A DNA stretch of 64,000 nt, taken from NCBI GenBank assembly GCA_963669155.1, contig OZ022581.1, positions 8,399,803 to 8,463,802 of the forward strand, written 5' to 3'. The position numbers and the translations under genes were made by a program. Within the stretch, counting starts at the first letter, position 1. The number at the start of each line of letters is the position of its first letter. This DNA is from Arbacia lixula (Eukaryota > Echinodermata > Echinoidea > Arbacioida > Arbaciidae). Shown here in pieces: positions 1 through 11,816 of this stretch. Below the pieces are notes generated by a model. The model had not been told where the DNA came from. It was given only the letters and a program-made list of their open reading frames with translations, and searched no databases.

Positions 1-649
1 TTATTCTACGGGAGTTATAGTACCGCTGACCTTAAAATTTCACAGTTAGTATCGCAAAGATACGTGCTAAATATGTGCAAACTTTAATGAAGTTTGCAGA
101 TGAAAAGGGACGGGCCATCTTTAAGTGCCTCTTTATCTAATTTTGTTGAGGTCATAATCATTAACCTACCGGTATGTACCGAATTTGTTGCTTGTAGGTA
201 AAAATAGAACAGGACAAAGCTAAATACATGGCTTCAGCAGCCATTTTGGACATTATCTTGGATCCTCCTTCAGGCTCCTTGTCTCCTCATCAGATGAGTA
301 CACAACTACATGTATACGTTAGATTATCCTTGGTTACTGTACAGTTTGGATACATTCGAGAAACGTACATTCCATTTTCTTGCTATATATTGGACCGCAA
401 GGCACATTTCTGAGGTGGTAGGGGAGGGGCTGTGCTGTAGCTAGTTAATGTCAGATGGGTTCTCCATTTGTAAAAAAAAAAAAAAAAAAAAATCCAATTA
501 ACTGAAAAAAATCTGTCCAGTCTCTATGAAACCCAACATTTCTTAATCCCATTTTTACAACCTTAGGTTTTCCTTTCAGAGTGACTTCTTTCAAGTTTGC
601 TTAAAATCCAGTCAATTACCTTTGAGTAAAAGGAAAAAAATAAGTGGAA
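1..649. other. Non-coding flank, no gene seen
   Basis: AT-rich sequence with a poly-A run near 473-491. Only a 61-codon open frame without recognisable features is present. I see no exon with plausible splice sites. Confidence 0.5.
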
Positions 650-1500
650 TTTTAGGGGGCTCCTCCCCCCCCCCCCGCCCCTTGCCACTTGCATACTTTT
701 AAGAGCTTTAGGTCTTCATTATTCCTATCGAGTTTGATTAAAATCCAGTTATTCATTTTTCTGAAAAATTCAAGAATAAGGGGAAGTTTCCCCAAGGGAG
801 GCATTTTTTTTTGTGGGGGGGGGGGGACTACTCCCTCCCGGCTCCTTGCCATTTATGTCCCCACCCCCCGCAATTTAAGAACTTAAGGTTCATAATACCT
901 AAGCATGATTCCTATCAAGTTTGGTTCAAATTCAGTTATTCATTCTTCTGAAAAAGCCAAACATAAGGGGAAGTTGCCCAATGGGGGCATTTTTTTTGTG
1001 GGGGGCTACCCCCTCTTGGATCCTTGCCATTTGTGTCCCCCCATTTAAACAATTTAAGGTCCCTAACACCTATGGACGGTTGCAGTTATTCATTCTTGAG
1101 AAAAAGTAAAAAAAAAATAAAAGAAATTTCCCCCTGGGGCGTTTTGCGGGCTACCCCACCCCTTCCCCAGCTCCTTGCCACTTGTGTACCCCAAGTTTAA
1201 CAAATAAATAGTCCCTATAACCTCAGGATGATTCCTATCTACTTTGGTTAAAATCCAGTTATTTATTCTTGACAAAATGTCGCAAAATAAGAAAAAAAAA
1301 GGGGGGGCGTTAGGGCGCTATGCCCCGGCCCCATCGCCACTCATGACCACTAATTCGAACAAGGTAAGGTCCCTATTATCTAAGGATGATTCCTATCAAG
1401 GTTTTTATCAAGTCTGACCGTGAGTTTTCGAAAAAAAAAAAGTAAAAATAACATATGGGGCCATTGGGGCACTTCAAATGGGGGCTTCCACCAGGCGCCC
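650..1500. repeat. Degenerate tandem repeat, units of about 150-190 bp
   Basis: A block of the form 'cagttattcattctt ... aaggggaagttgccc ... gggggcat ... ggctcccctccttgccatttgtgtccccc' recurs about five times. Anchors lie near 741, 931, 1080, 1255 and possibly 1415. The units vary in length and carry homopolymer G and C runs that have drifted. The short open frames here are by-products of the repeat. Confidence 0.7.
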
Positions 1501-2944
<1,444 letters not shown>

Positions 2945-3520
2945 TTCTTTTCATCTGATTCAGTTGGTCCTACATTGACTGAAACAGTGTCTGAAAAAAT
3001 AGAAGCGTATACATGTAGATTTCTTTATAATTTCAATCTAAAATTAGTCTGTGGAATATGCAACGTTATGTCCAAAAATCTGGTCATCTGACGCGGTCGG
3101 TCTTACATTGAATAAAACAGTGTCTGAAAAATAGACTACAAGTATTTACATGAAGGTTTCTTTATAATTTCAATTTAAAACCAGTCTGTGGAATAGACTA
3201 CGCTATGTAAAAAAATCTGGTCATCTGACGCTGTAGTCCTACAATGAATGAAACAATGTCTGAAAAATCGACTACAAGTACATGTAGATTTTTTGATAAT
3301 TTCAATCTAATAATGAGTCTGGGGGACAGACTACGTTACGTACAAAATTCTGGTCATCTGACGCGGGTGGTCATCTGACGCGGTGACGCCTGGACACCTG
3401 GCGCGGTAACGACAATCTGTACGTGTTCCTAGCTTTTACTGAGACTATTTGACGATACCGTAGAAAAAATTGGACATCTGACGCGGGTGGTCACCTGACG
3501 CGGTGACACCGGCTCTAAAA
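2945..3520. repeat. Minisatellite, about 130-bp unit, plus TGACGCGG-rich tail
   Basis: Three and a bit copies of a unit running 'ggtcctacattgaatgaaacagtgtctgaaaaatagactacaag ... tttctttataatttcaat ... agtctgtgga ... tctggtcatctgacgcgg' start near 2962, 3100 and 3230. The array ends in a CpG-rich stretch (3350-3520) where 'tctgacgcggt' repeats at short spacing. Confidence 0.75.
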
Positions 3521-3600
3521 CACCTCCGGAGGTGGTTCAGAGCCGGCGTGCTTAATACACCTATTCGCCGGCGTATTTGGGCTGTCTGAAGGAGGTTGAA

Positions 3601-4564
3601 TAATACACTACAGCTCAAAGGAATTTCGCAGTTGTAAACCGTGGTATATTTTGTCCAGTTCAGCATGAAACATGATGCTTTTTCGGCTAAAGCATCATGT
3701 TTCATGCTGATCTGGACAAAATATACCGCGGTTTAAAACTGCGGCTCCTTCCCTTTCTTCCCTTTCCAGACATGCCAACCAGTACGATTTTGTCGTATTT
3801 AGTACGATTTTTAGAACTGAATATGACAGTACGATTTTCCTTTAAAAAATATGATTTTCAATTTTTTTTTTTTTTTTTTTTTAAATCTTATTTTGTGTGT
3901 GTGCCATATTCAATGGCGAAATACCCATTCTGTTTTGTAAAGTATCCTACCAGCATCTCACATTAGCAATTTGGGGATGTTCATTGGTTCATCGAGCACA
4001 CCAGTCATGACAAAATCATGCATATTCAACCAATGCTCCATAAAAAATGCCCGATGTAGGAACTGTAAGAGACATTGATCCGTTTTTTTTTTAATACATT
4101 TATTGTTGGCAAAATACAACATTTTGGATTAAAGAATATAGTTTTTGAACTCCAGAAGTTGGCAGGTCTGGTTTAGGTGACTTCGCTGATCTTTATTCTA
4201 AGACCCAAATAGATGCTCCCATACTATTGTGATAGCATGTGTTGCCACTTACTAGTATACATTTGCTTTACAGCGAAGATGTCCCATTATTGGTAATACT
4301 GTAATCGGTATGGGATGAAAAGAGTGAAGATCAGATGAAAGAGCAAACATTTCACTTTCCCATTTTTACCAGTAAAACATTTTTCTAACATTTTCCTGGC
4401 TTGGGGCCAACAGGCCACTGGTCATGTTGAGTTTTCGTGAAAATCTGATTTTTCATTCAAAAATACAATTTTTGAGGATATTCAGTCTGATTTTTTGTGT
4501 CAAGAGGTTGGCATCTCTGCCTTTCCCTTTCCCTATGCCAATTCCTTTGAGCTGTAGTGTATAA
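3601..4564. mobile_element. Palindromic MITE interrupted by a second TIR element
   Basis: The outer element has termini 'taatacactacagctcaaag' at 3601-3620 and its complement at about 4545-4564. Its left arm continues into a long hairpin centred near 3685, with arms about 3613-3680 and 3691-3750 that each contain 'catgaaacatgatgctt' or its complement. The right arm is broken near 3755 and resumes near 4538. Between these points is a second element (about 3767-4519) with inverted ends 'agacatgccaacc' and 'ggttggcatctct', flanked by similar CCCTTTCC-rich sequence. Boundaries are by eye. No transposase is encoded, so both are non-autonomous. Confidence 0.7.
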
Positions 4565-4630
4565 AACCACCTGCTAATTGAAAAGATAAAACAACACTGC
4601 ATTTATTGCTTCCCTTCAGCTTAATTTCAG

Positions 4631-4745
4631 ATGATTCCGATGTTGACTGACCCCTTGAAGCATGGGGGTTCAGCCGATGATGTCTTTGAGGTCATCTGTC
4701 CCAGCATTCCAGGCTATGGATTCTCAGAGGCTCCACACAAACAAG
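4631..4745 (+). CDS. EPHX1: Epoxide hydrolase 1-like, internal exon (IIPLLTDP...PGYGFSEA)
   Basis: This exon encodes 38 codons beginning MIPMLTDPLKHGGSADD and containing VFEVICPSIPGYGFSE, a signature of microsomal epoxide hydrolase. The enzyme opens epoxides to diols at the ER membrane. The segment lies between the HGWP oxyanion-hole region, whose exon is not in this window, and the nucleophile exon. Acceptor 'tttcag' precedes 4631 and donor 'gtaata' follows 4745. The exon starts in phase 0 and ends in phase 1, matching the next exon at 9113. An intact palindromic MITE begins only about 7 bp into the following intron. Homology is by recognition of family motifs, without a search. Confidence 0.88.
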
Positions 4746-4751
4746 GTAATA

Positions 4752-5092
4752 ACATTAAAAGGAATAGACTGTACTGGGAAGACAAAAAGTCTTCAAAAGG
4801 GTGATCTTGAACAATATTCTTGCCAATGGTCTAAAATTCATTGTCCATTTTAGACACTTGATGAAAGTGATTTGCCATCAAATGGTCCCCATTTGGAGTA
4901 ATATCCTCCAATATCTGCAAATCCTCAAAATGTTCGGGCCGAACATTTGTGATTAAATCATTAATAACTCTAAATATGGATCATTTGAGGGCAAATCACT
5001 TTCAGCAAGTTTCTAAAATGGACAATACATGTACATGAATTTAAGACCATTGGTAAGAAGAGTGCTCACATCACAGTATATTCCCTTTAAAT
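4752..5092. mobile_element. Palindromic MITE just inside the intron
   Basis: Inner arms run about 4823-4875 ('ccaatggtctaaaattca' ... 'aaagtgatttgcc') and 4990-5053 (the complement). The ends 'cattaaaaggaata.actgt' near 4753 and its complement near 5072-5092 give terminal inverted repeats. A short palindrome 'aatgttcgggccgaacatt' lies at the centre. It encodes no protein. Confidence 0.7.
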
Positions 5093-5299
5093 GGAAATAC
5101 AGTCATAATGGATTATATGGGTCTCTTTAGAAGAAGAACAAGTCTTTGAAGAAGTGTTTTTTTTTTTTGGTTAAGAAACTCATTCTGTTCCACATTTTGG
5201 AAGGTCTTTAGGAGATTAGTCCAAAAACAAGCAGAACAAGATGAAGTAATAAATGCAAGAGATTATCCCCAGACACTAGCAGTCACATGAAGTTACTGG

Positions 5300-7020
5300 A
5301 TGATAAATCCTGATGGGATTAAAGACAGGGAATCACTCAAATAATGCAGAACTTGCTTCTTCCTAGTATCCTCCTTTTTCACGGCTGTATGTAGTCTCGA
5401 AACCCAGGAAAAATACCACCAAATTGCGGGTAGCAAATTTCATGAAGTGCATTTGCAAAATTGAAGTAAATGCTGCAGTTTGTTCAGGAGACATGAGGCG
5501 CTTTGGGTATGAAGCATTTGTTGCAATGCATTATTTAAACATGCTTCTAAACACCTCAAAATAAATGTTGCAAATCAGGTCTTGGGGGTCATATTTTATT
5601 TGCTTCATTATAATAAAAGTGGTATCATAAGACAGCTTGACTAAATATCTTTACAATGGTGTATCGTTTGTAATGCTTATGCAATCATGGAATGCGCAGC
5701 CCTTCTGAATATGCAGCAAGGTCAAAAATGAAATGTTGCAAAATTCTGCATGAACATTTATTGTCATGTTGACACTTCAAAACACATTTGTCTTCAAACG
5801 AATTGGAGTCTTTGTTGTTGAAAAAAGAAAGCATTTTGCAGTATTTCATTTGTGAGTTTGCCCCATATTCGGGGAAGACTGCACATTCCATGATTGCATA
5901 ATGGTAGCAAATGGCACACCAATATGAGGAGGAATAATCAAGCTATCTAATGGTACCCCAGTCATGTATGATGATACAGCAAATACACCCCTTAAACTTG
6001 AGTTGCATAATATCTTTGAGGGGTTTATAAAATTCTGAACCCCTCATTTGTTTCTTTTTTATACCCTCTTCATATTTACATGTATCTCATTTCTTTCGCT
6101 GCACAATCTTTCTCCTTCTCCTTTTCTCATTTTGTCAAAATCATGTGTCCTTCTATGTCATTCTGAAATTATCAGTATGTTTAGTCAGCACAGAATCATC
6201 TTTGCAACAAAGTAAATAGCATAACATTTTCTGGTATCGACTCAACAGTGTGCACCATTGCAATACTATAGGTGACTCAAACATCTCTTTCAACAAGACC
6301 TTTGAGCTGTCTTGGCATATCCAGACAGTCATACCAATTATCTTGTGTCCCATTTTAGTTGATAAACATTTGAGAGGTGTGCAGAGCTGTATTAGATTAT
6401 TGACCCTTAAGGCAGTGTAGCCTAGGATACTAGGAAGAAGCAAATTCTGCATTATTTGAGTGATTCCCTTTCTTTAATTCCATCAGGATTAATCATCCAA
6501 ATTTCACGAAGTGTATTTGCAAAATTGAAGTAAATGCTACAGTTTGTTAGGGAGACATGAGGCGCTTTGGGTATGAAGCATTTGTTGCAATGCATTATTT
6601 ATAAACCCCTCAAAGATATTATGCAACTCAAGTTTAAGGGGTGTATTTGCTGTATTATCATACATGACTGGGGTACCATTAGATAGCTTGATTATTCCTC
6701 CTCATATAGGTGTGTCATTTGCTACCATTATGCAATCATGGAATGTGCAGTACTTCCCAAATATGGGGCAAACTCACAGGGGCTCAGAGTCTGTAGAGAT
6801 CAACAAAGTAAATAGCAATTTGTATTGACTCAACAGTGTGCACCATTGCAATACTATAGGTGGTGCAAACATCTCTTTCAACAAGACCTTTGAGCTGTCT
6901 TGGCATATCCAGACAGTCGTACCAATTATCTTGTGTCCCGTTTTAGTTGGTATTTGGTAAACATTTGAGAGGTGTGCAGAGCTGTATTAGATTATTGACC
7001 CTTATAGGCAGTGTAGCCCT
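5300..7020. repeat. Mosaic of direct and inverted repeats in the EPHX1-like intron
   Basis: At least five internal pairings can be read. Inverted: 5300-5372 with 6422-6498, 5673-5700 with 5870-5900, and 5873-6031 with 6598-6755. Direct: about 5437-5540 with 6499-6602, and about 6205-6400 with 6800-6970. The pairs share runs such as 'gcgctttgggtatgaagcat'. The whole looks like a foldback element that was copied and rearranged within itself. No protein is encoded. Confidence 0.7.
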
Positions 7021-7825
7021 GTTTTCAGTCAGTCGATCACATGATTTCCCCCCACCAAAAATAATTTTCTTAATGTGCCCCCCCCCCTTTCCCCAAATCC
7101 TTAATCCGTCCCTCCTAATGATAGCACTTGAAACTGATTTTGAGCAGAATTATATAAATGTTACATTTCAAGAAGGTGTTGGGCGAGTCATTCAACACTT
7201 CCCAGGTTCCTGTAGCCAAGAGATAGAGACCGCAAGCAGCAAGCATTGCGGCTCTCCACTTTACACTCTACGCAGCATATGCAAGCAGTGTGAGCCCCGC
7301 ACTGATGGCTGCAGCAATACTGGACACGAATGTAGACCATGCTTGGAGCATTTTAAATGTAAACAAGGATACCGGCTCACTTTTCTAGAAAATGTATGCA
7401 AAGCTTTGACTGTGAGATTTCAGACATAGTATCATTGGGGTATACTGCAGATCCATGTCAAGTTTCAATAGCTTGGTAAAAGGGCAACCCTGAACAAGGG
7501 CCGGTGTGTTTATTCCTTCAGAATATACTTCAAGAGAACTGCTCAGGTGATGAGGTGACAAATGAATGAGAATGTAGGGTAAAGATTGGAGCTCTCATGT
7601 GTGAGGGGTTAGCCATGGAATAACTGGTTTGCTCTCATGGCGCCATGCAACCCTGTTGAAGGCAAACTTATACGCTCACATTTTCTGCCCCAAGTTCTGT
7701 ATGTTGCATTTGTGCAAGTCACCATTGAGGACTTCTTTATGTACCGTGTTGTTGGAGAAGCTGTGTGATCTTAAGACAACACAGACTGGTATTCTGAAGT
7801 GATTATGGCACTGTAGCCACCCTGC
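7021..7825. other. Intron sequence, no exon supported
   Basis: An open frame at 6947-7429 contains many cysteines, but its left half is repeat sequence and I see no acceptor/donor pair giving a recognised domain. The rest is non-coding. Confidence 0.45.
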
Positions 7826-8102
7826 TTAAAGGGATACTTCAACCTGAAAATATTTTTTTTTATAAAAGCAAACACATGAAAGAAACATAAGGTTTGATGA
7901 AAATCCATCAAAGGATAAGAAAGTTATGATCTTTTACATTTTTGATTTTGTGGCATCACATTTTGTGCTATCCCATAGGCCTATGTTCTGTACAATTTTT
8001 CAAAATGTAAAAATTCCTTTTCTTTTGACCGATTTTTGTCAAACATTTGTGTTTCTGCTTTTATTGAAGCCAACTTATCTCCAGGGTGAACTATCACTTT
8101 AA
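7826..8102. mobile_element. TTAA-flanked MITE (AAAGGGATA...TCAC/CTTT ends)
   Basis: Ends 'ttaaagggatacttcaacct' and '..agggtgaactatcactttaa' are inverted repeats bounded by TTAA. The interior ('gatgaaaatccatcaaaggataagaaagttatgat', 'ttttgattttgtg') matches the element at 46936-47439, so the two are one family. No coding capacity. Confidence 0.75.
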
Positions 8103-8439
8103 CTTGAGAGACTTTGGATTAGAAATATCCAATAGGCTGGAAGCCAGGCTACATGTATGTTCACGTCCCAGTCCCCAAATATCCACAGGTACCTGGGAAT
8201 GGGCCACAAGCCTAGGTTTCAAAGGTCAAGATCACAACAAGTTGGGTATTTATAGGCTTGAGATAGTGAGACAAGGAGCGTCTACATCCCTGTTTGTATA
8301 AATGAAGATAAGAGGGGGAGAGGGATCACAGCAATGTAATAGACACTACTCAGACACCACAGAGTATAGTTCTTTGGTACCTCTTCTAAGATGGACACCC
8401 AAGATACCCGTAGCAAAGCTACAACCAATACCACTCCTG

Positions 8440-8690
8440 ATTACAAATTTGTGATATCAGTAGCAATATTAAGACCAATCCTCATACCAATAGCAATAGT
8501 GATACAAATACCAACCCCAATACTAATACCAATTGCCATTCCATTCTGATACCATTAGCCATGTTTGCACCAATACCCATTCTGATACTAATACAACCAA
8601 TTCTCATACCAATTGTTGTACCAGTACCAATACTCAACACCAATTCATCCAAATAACAATACTAATACCAATTCCAAGACCAGTACTGGT
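8440..8690. repeat. Minisatellite of (AATACCAAT/ACCAATA) type
   Basis: Degenerate repeats of 'ccaatacc', 'aataccaat' and 'gtaccaatac' fill this part of the intron upstream of exon 9113-9242. They are the reverse complement of the repeats at 9250-10110 on the other side of that exon. Confidence 0.8.
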
Positions 8691-9112
8691 CTCGGTGAAG
8701 AAGTTGTGGAATAGTGGTTGTGAGCCATGAATAAAAATGTTCTGTTCATGTTCAAAGCCCACCTTAGCACTTGTGTACTTCAGTAAGTTACTTCATCCAT
8801 ATTGCTGCTCTCCACACAGTAGTATACATGGGTACCTGGTAGGAGGTGAATGATTTTATGAATGATCTACACCCAGCACGCGATATCATGCACAGGCAAG
8901 AAATACTCCCCAGGATGTGGAGATGGTGCACATATGACTGGGAGTTTGATTGTAAAAATAGATTTCAGTTTGTAGACTGCCTTGGGACAGATCATTATCA
9001 CATAGATCATCAAAAAATATGAAGCATCAAATCTGCATAGAGCACAGATTTGATGGTTCATAAATAACAATGATTCACATTTAAATGTATTTCTGCCATG
9101 TATTTGATACAG
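8691..9112. other. Intron sequence before the catalytic exon
   Basis: No exon or element recognised. It ends with the acceptor 'tttgatacag' at 9103-9112. Confidence 0.5.
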
Positions 9113-9242
9113 GTTTTCAAGCGGCTGCAGCTGCCAGAGTGTTCAACAAGCTGATGCTGCGGCTGGGCCACCGCCAGTACTATGCCCAGGGTGGGGACTG
9201 GGGCAGCATTATCACCCTCAACATGGCTATCTTATTCCCGGG
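9113..9242 (+). CDS. EPHX1: Epoxide hydrolase 1-like, catalytic nucleophile exon
   Basis: It encodes [18 protein letters not shown], then [13 protein letters not shown] and [10 protein letters not shown]. The Asp of GGDWGS is the nucleophile that forms the covalent ester with the epoxide in this alpha/beta-hydrolase family, as known for EPHX1. Acceptor 'acag' ends at 9112 and donor 'gttagt' starts at 9243. Phase 1 in and phase 2 out agree with both neighbours (130 nt). The exon is flanked on both sides by complementary minisatellites. GC content and codon use are clearly higher than in the surrounding introns. Confidence 0.92.
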
Positions 9243-9249
9243 GTTAGTT

Positions 9250-10110
9250 TGTGCTGGGATTGGTAGTGGTATGTGGTTGATATTGGGATTGGTAATGGTA
9301 TTATATTGACATTGAGGTTGGGATTGGATTTGGATTTGGTTAAGATTGGTATTGTAATTGGATTAAGTGGGTGTGCCAATGGAATTGGGTTCATATTGGG
9401 ATCCGACATGATAAAGGGCAATGGGAATAACAGTGAGTATGGTATTAGCTTTGGATTGATTGTGCTATTGGACTGGTATTTGTATTGGTAGTGGCATTAA
9501 ATTAACAAGATTAATGATTGTATTGAATTGGTTTCGGGATTGGTAGAGATACAGGAATAAGATTGGTAGTGGTATTGGTTAGGGTTAGTAGTGGCATTGG
9601 GTTATCAACAGGATATGATTGTATTGGATTGGTATCGGGATTGGTAGAGGTATGGGAACAAAGTTGGTAATGGAAATGGATGAAGATTGGTAGTAGTTTT
9701 AGGTTTAGATTGGGATTGTTGGTTGTATTGGATTGGTATTGGCATTGGTAGAGGTATGGGAATAAGATTGGTAGTGGTATTGGATCAGGGTTTGTAGTAG
9801 CATCAGGCTAATATTGGGCTTGATGATTGTATTGGAGTGCTATTAGGATTGGTAGAGGTATGGTAATAACATTTGTATGAGTATTGGATCAGGATTGGTC
9901 GTGGCATCGGGTTTAGATTGGGATTGATGGTGGTATTGGAGTGCTATTAGGATTGGTAGAGGTATAGGAATAAGATTGGTATTAGTATTGAATCAGGATT
10001 GGCAGTGGCATCGAGTTTAGATTTGGATTGGTACTGGTATTGATTTGGGGTTGGTAGTGGTTTTGTATTGGTATTGGTAGTGGTATTCTATGAGTAATGG
10101 CAGTATGGGA
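9250..10110. repeat. Long minisatellite (ATTGGTATTGG / GATTGGTAGTGGTATTGG)
   Basis: About 860 bp of degenerate repeats with consensus near 'gattggtagtggtattgg'. Higher-order units of about 110-130 bp ('ggtagaggtatgggaataag') recur several times between 9540 and 10000. It fills almost the whole intron between exons 9113-9242 and 10149-10354. Confidence 0.85.
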
Positions 10111-10148
10111 TGTTGTAATAGCTGCCTCTCTGCCCTCTGTCCTTATAG

Positions 10149-10354
10149 CAACGTGAAGGGCCTGCATACCAACATGTTTGTGCAGAGCAGTCCAAAGTTC
10201 TTCCTCTACTCCTTCCTGGCTCAAGTCTTCCCCTCCTTCTTCCTGCCCGACGAGGCCGACCAGAAGCTGATCTTACCAATGAGTGAGAAGTTCATCGACC
10301 TGCTCCTCGAGAGTGGCTACATGCACATCCAGGCCACCAAGCCCCAGACTGCTG
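10149..10354 (+). CDS. EPHX1: Epoxide hydrolase 1-like, lid-region exon
   Basis: The translation begins NVKGLHTNMFVQSSPKFF and ends ESGYMHIQATKPQTAG. The motifs VKGLHxNM and SGYMHIQATKP are typical of microsomal epoxide hydrolase and cover the cap/lid that shapes the substrate pocket and carries an assisting tyrosine. Acceptor 'ccttatag' ends at 10148 and donor 'gtgaga' begins at 10355. Phase 2 in and phase 1 out (206 nt) are consistent with both neighbours. Confidence 0.9.
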
Positions 10355-11023
10355 GTGAGAGGATTCTTCTGACATAGCACCACAGATTGCATGCACAATG
10401 GTCTAAAATCAACCCTTAGTGGCCCAATTGATAAATATGTTTTAAAGTAAAATTTCTCAGAGGTCAAATGTCAATGAACATTGCCAAAGGTGCCTCAATT
10501 GTCAATAATTAGAATTTAGTTGTCCAATTTTTAACCAAACCCGACAAACAAAAAGGATCACCACATTGACATCGACTGATAGCAATTAAGCTAGAATTCC
10601 TTGGAGGTGGGAGGTCAATGAACATTGTTACAAATACCCAAATTAGCTCTTTTTTCTTGAACAAATGTAAGTGCATTGATCAGATTTCAACCAAACTTTT
10701 TGGATAGATGCATTAGTACATGGATATAGACTGATGTGTTCCTCAGAGGATCAAAGATTTATAAATTTTGCCAAAAATTAAAATTCACATTTTTTGCAAT
10801 AAATAGGAATTCAATATTACAAGTTGAACCAAACCTACAATTCTTCTGAGCAAAGAAGATGATTAGTCCAAACTAGGTGAAGTTAACATAGAGACAGAGT
10901 GATATTGATTGACTACATGGCAGTCGTATTGCTATTCTTGTGTTGTTTTTTTGTTGTTGCAAACAGCTTTCATTCTGAGTGATGTGCCTCTTTTCTAGTA
11001 TTATGAATATTTCTTTCTTCTAG
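10355..11023. other. Intron, no feature beyond AT-rich sequence
   Basis: No repeat or exon recognised. It ends with a good acceptor, 'ttctttcttctag'. Confidence 0.5.
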
Positions 11024-11255
11024 GTCAAGGGGTCAATGACTCCCCTATTGGACTAGCGGCTTACATCCTGGAGAAGTTCTCAACCTGGACCAACAAGGAA
11101 TGGCGCAGCCTGCCGGACGGTGGACTGACCAAGGCCTTCACACTGGATGAAGTCTTGACCAATGTCATGATCTACTGGGTGAATGGCAACATCGCATCCT
11201 CCATGCGACTATATAAGGAGGAGATTGGAGGCAACTCAAAACAGTACCAGGACAG
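11024..11255 (+). CDS. EPHX1: Epoxide hydrolase 1-like, exon with acid residue region
   Basis: The translation contains NDSPIGLAAYILEKFSTWTN, then DGGLTKAFTLDEVLTNVMIYW and IASSMRLYKEE. NDSPxGLAAYILEKFSxWT is a strong family signature. Phase 1 in and phase 2 out (232 nt) fit the neighbours. Donor 'gtagga' at 11256 is followed at once by a tetranucleotide repeat that fills the intron. Confidence 0.92.
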
Positions 11256-11269
11256 GTAGGATGACTGAC

Positions 11270-11575
11270 AGAGATATGGATGGATAGATAGAGAGATGTA
11301 GACGCAAATTGATAGATAGATAGATAAAAAGATAGACACATAGACAGATAAGTGAATGGGTGTGTAGATAGATAGATAGATAGATAGATAGACAGATACA
11401 TAGATAGATAGATGGATAGATTGATGAATGGATTGATAGATGGTTGGGTGGATATTAGATGTATGGATGGACAGATAGATGAATATATGGAGAGATAGAC
11501 AGATGAATGGATAAATATTTAAATGGATGGATCGATGGATGCCCAGATATATAGAAACATGGATAGATTCGAGGT
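11270..11575. repeat. GATA/GATG tetranucleotide repeat
   Basis: Imperfect (GATA)n, (GATG)n and (TAGA)n tracts fill the intron between the last two EPHX1-like exons. The adjacent acceptor uses a C-rich tract (11601-11620). Confidence 0.85.
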
Positions 11576-11622
11576 GTGATTTATGAGTTTTTTGTTCTCA
11601 TCCCCCCCCCCCCCACCTCTAG

Positions 11623-11816
11623 CCATGCCAACATGGTCCCTACAGGCTTTGCTGCATTCCCGCAGGAGCTTGTGCACACACCTGAAGCCTTCATAAAAGA
11701 CTACAACCCCAACCTGATCAGCTACTCAAGGTGGCCATTTCGCCGCCTTCCAGAAGCCCAAACTCATGGCTGATGACATCAGGCAGTTTGTTAGAAAAGT
11801 AGAAGCTCTCGAATAG
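11623..11816 (+). CDS. EPHX1: Epoxide hydrolase 1-like, last exon, frame broken
   Basis: It opens in frame with HANMVPTGFAAFPQELVHTP and runs to NLISYS, near 11728. The conserved continuation GGHFAAFQKPKLMADDI is present immediately after, but in another frame (730 onward) and ends at a TAG at 11814-11816. The original frame instead stops at TGA 11771-11773. Family members have a few extra residues between ISYS and GGHF, so a deletion of about 10 nt (or an assembly error) fits. GGHF holds the catalytic histidine of this family, so the product as read would lose it. The acceptor 'ccacctctag' ends at 11622. Either a broken gene copy, an allelic lesion or a sequence error. Confidence 0.85.

Noticed and set aside
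6947..7429. Cysteine-rich open frame as an exon of a receptor
   Set aside because: The first part is the 6205-6400 repeat; no acceptor/donor pair or known cysteine spacing is visible.
8440..8690. Thr/Asn-rich frame or CRISPR-like array
   Set aside because: The repeats are short, degenerate and without unique spacers; a minisatellite in an intron explains them.
11728..11735. A tiny intron or donor at 'caag/gtggcc' to explain the epoxide hydrolase frame change
   Set aside because: The conserved codons resume immediately, so there is no room for an intron; a deletion or sequence error fits better.
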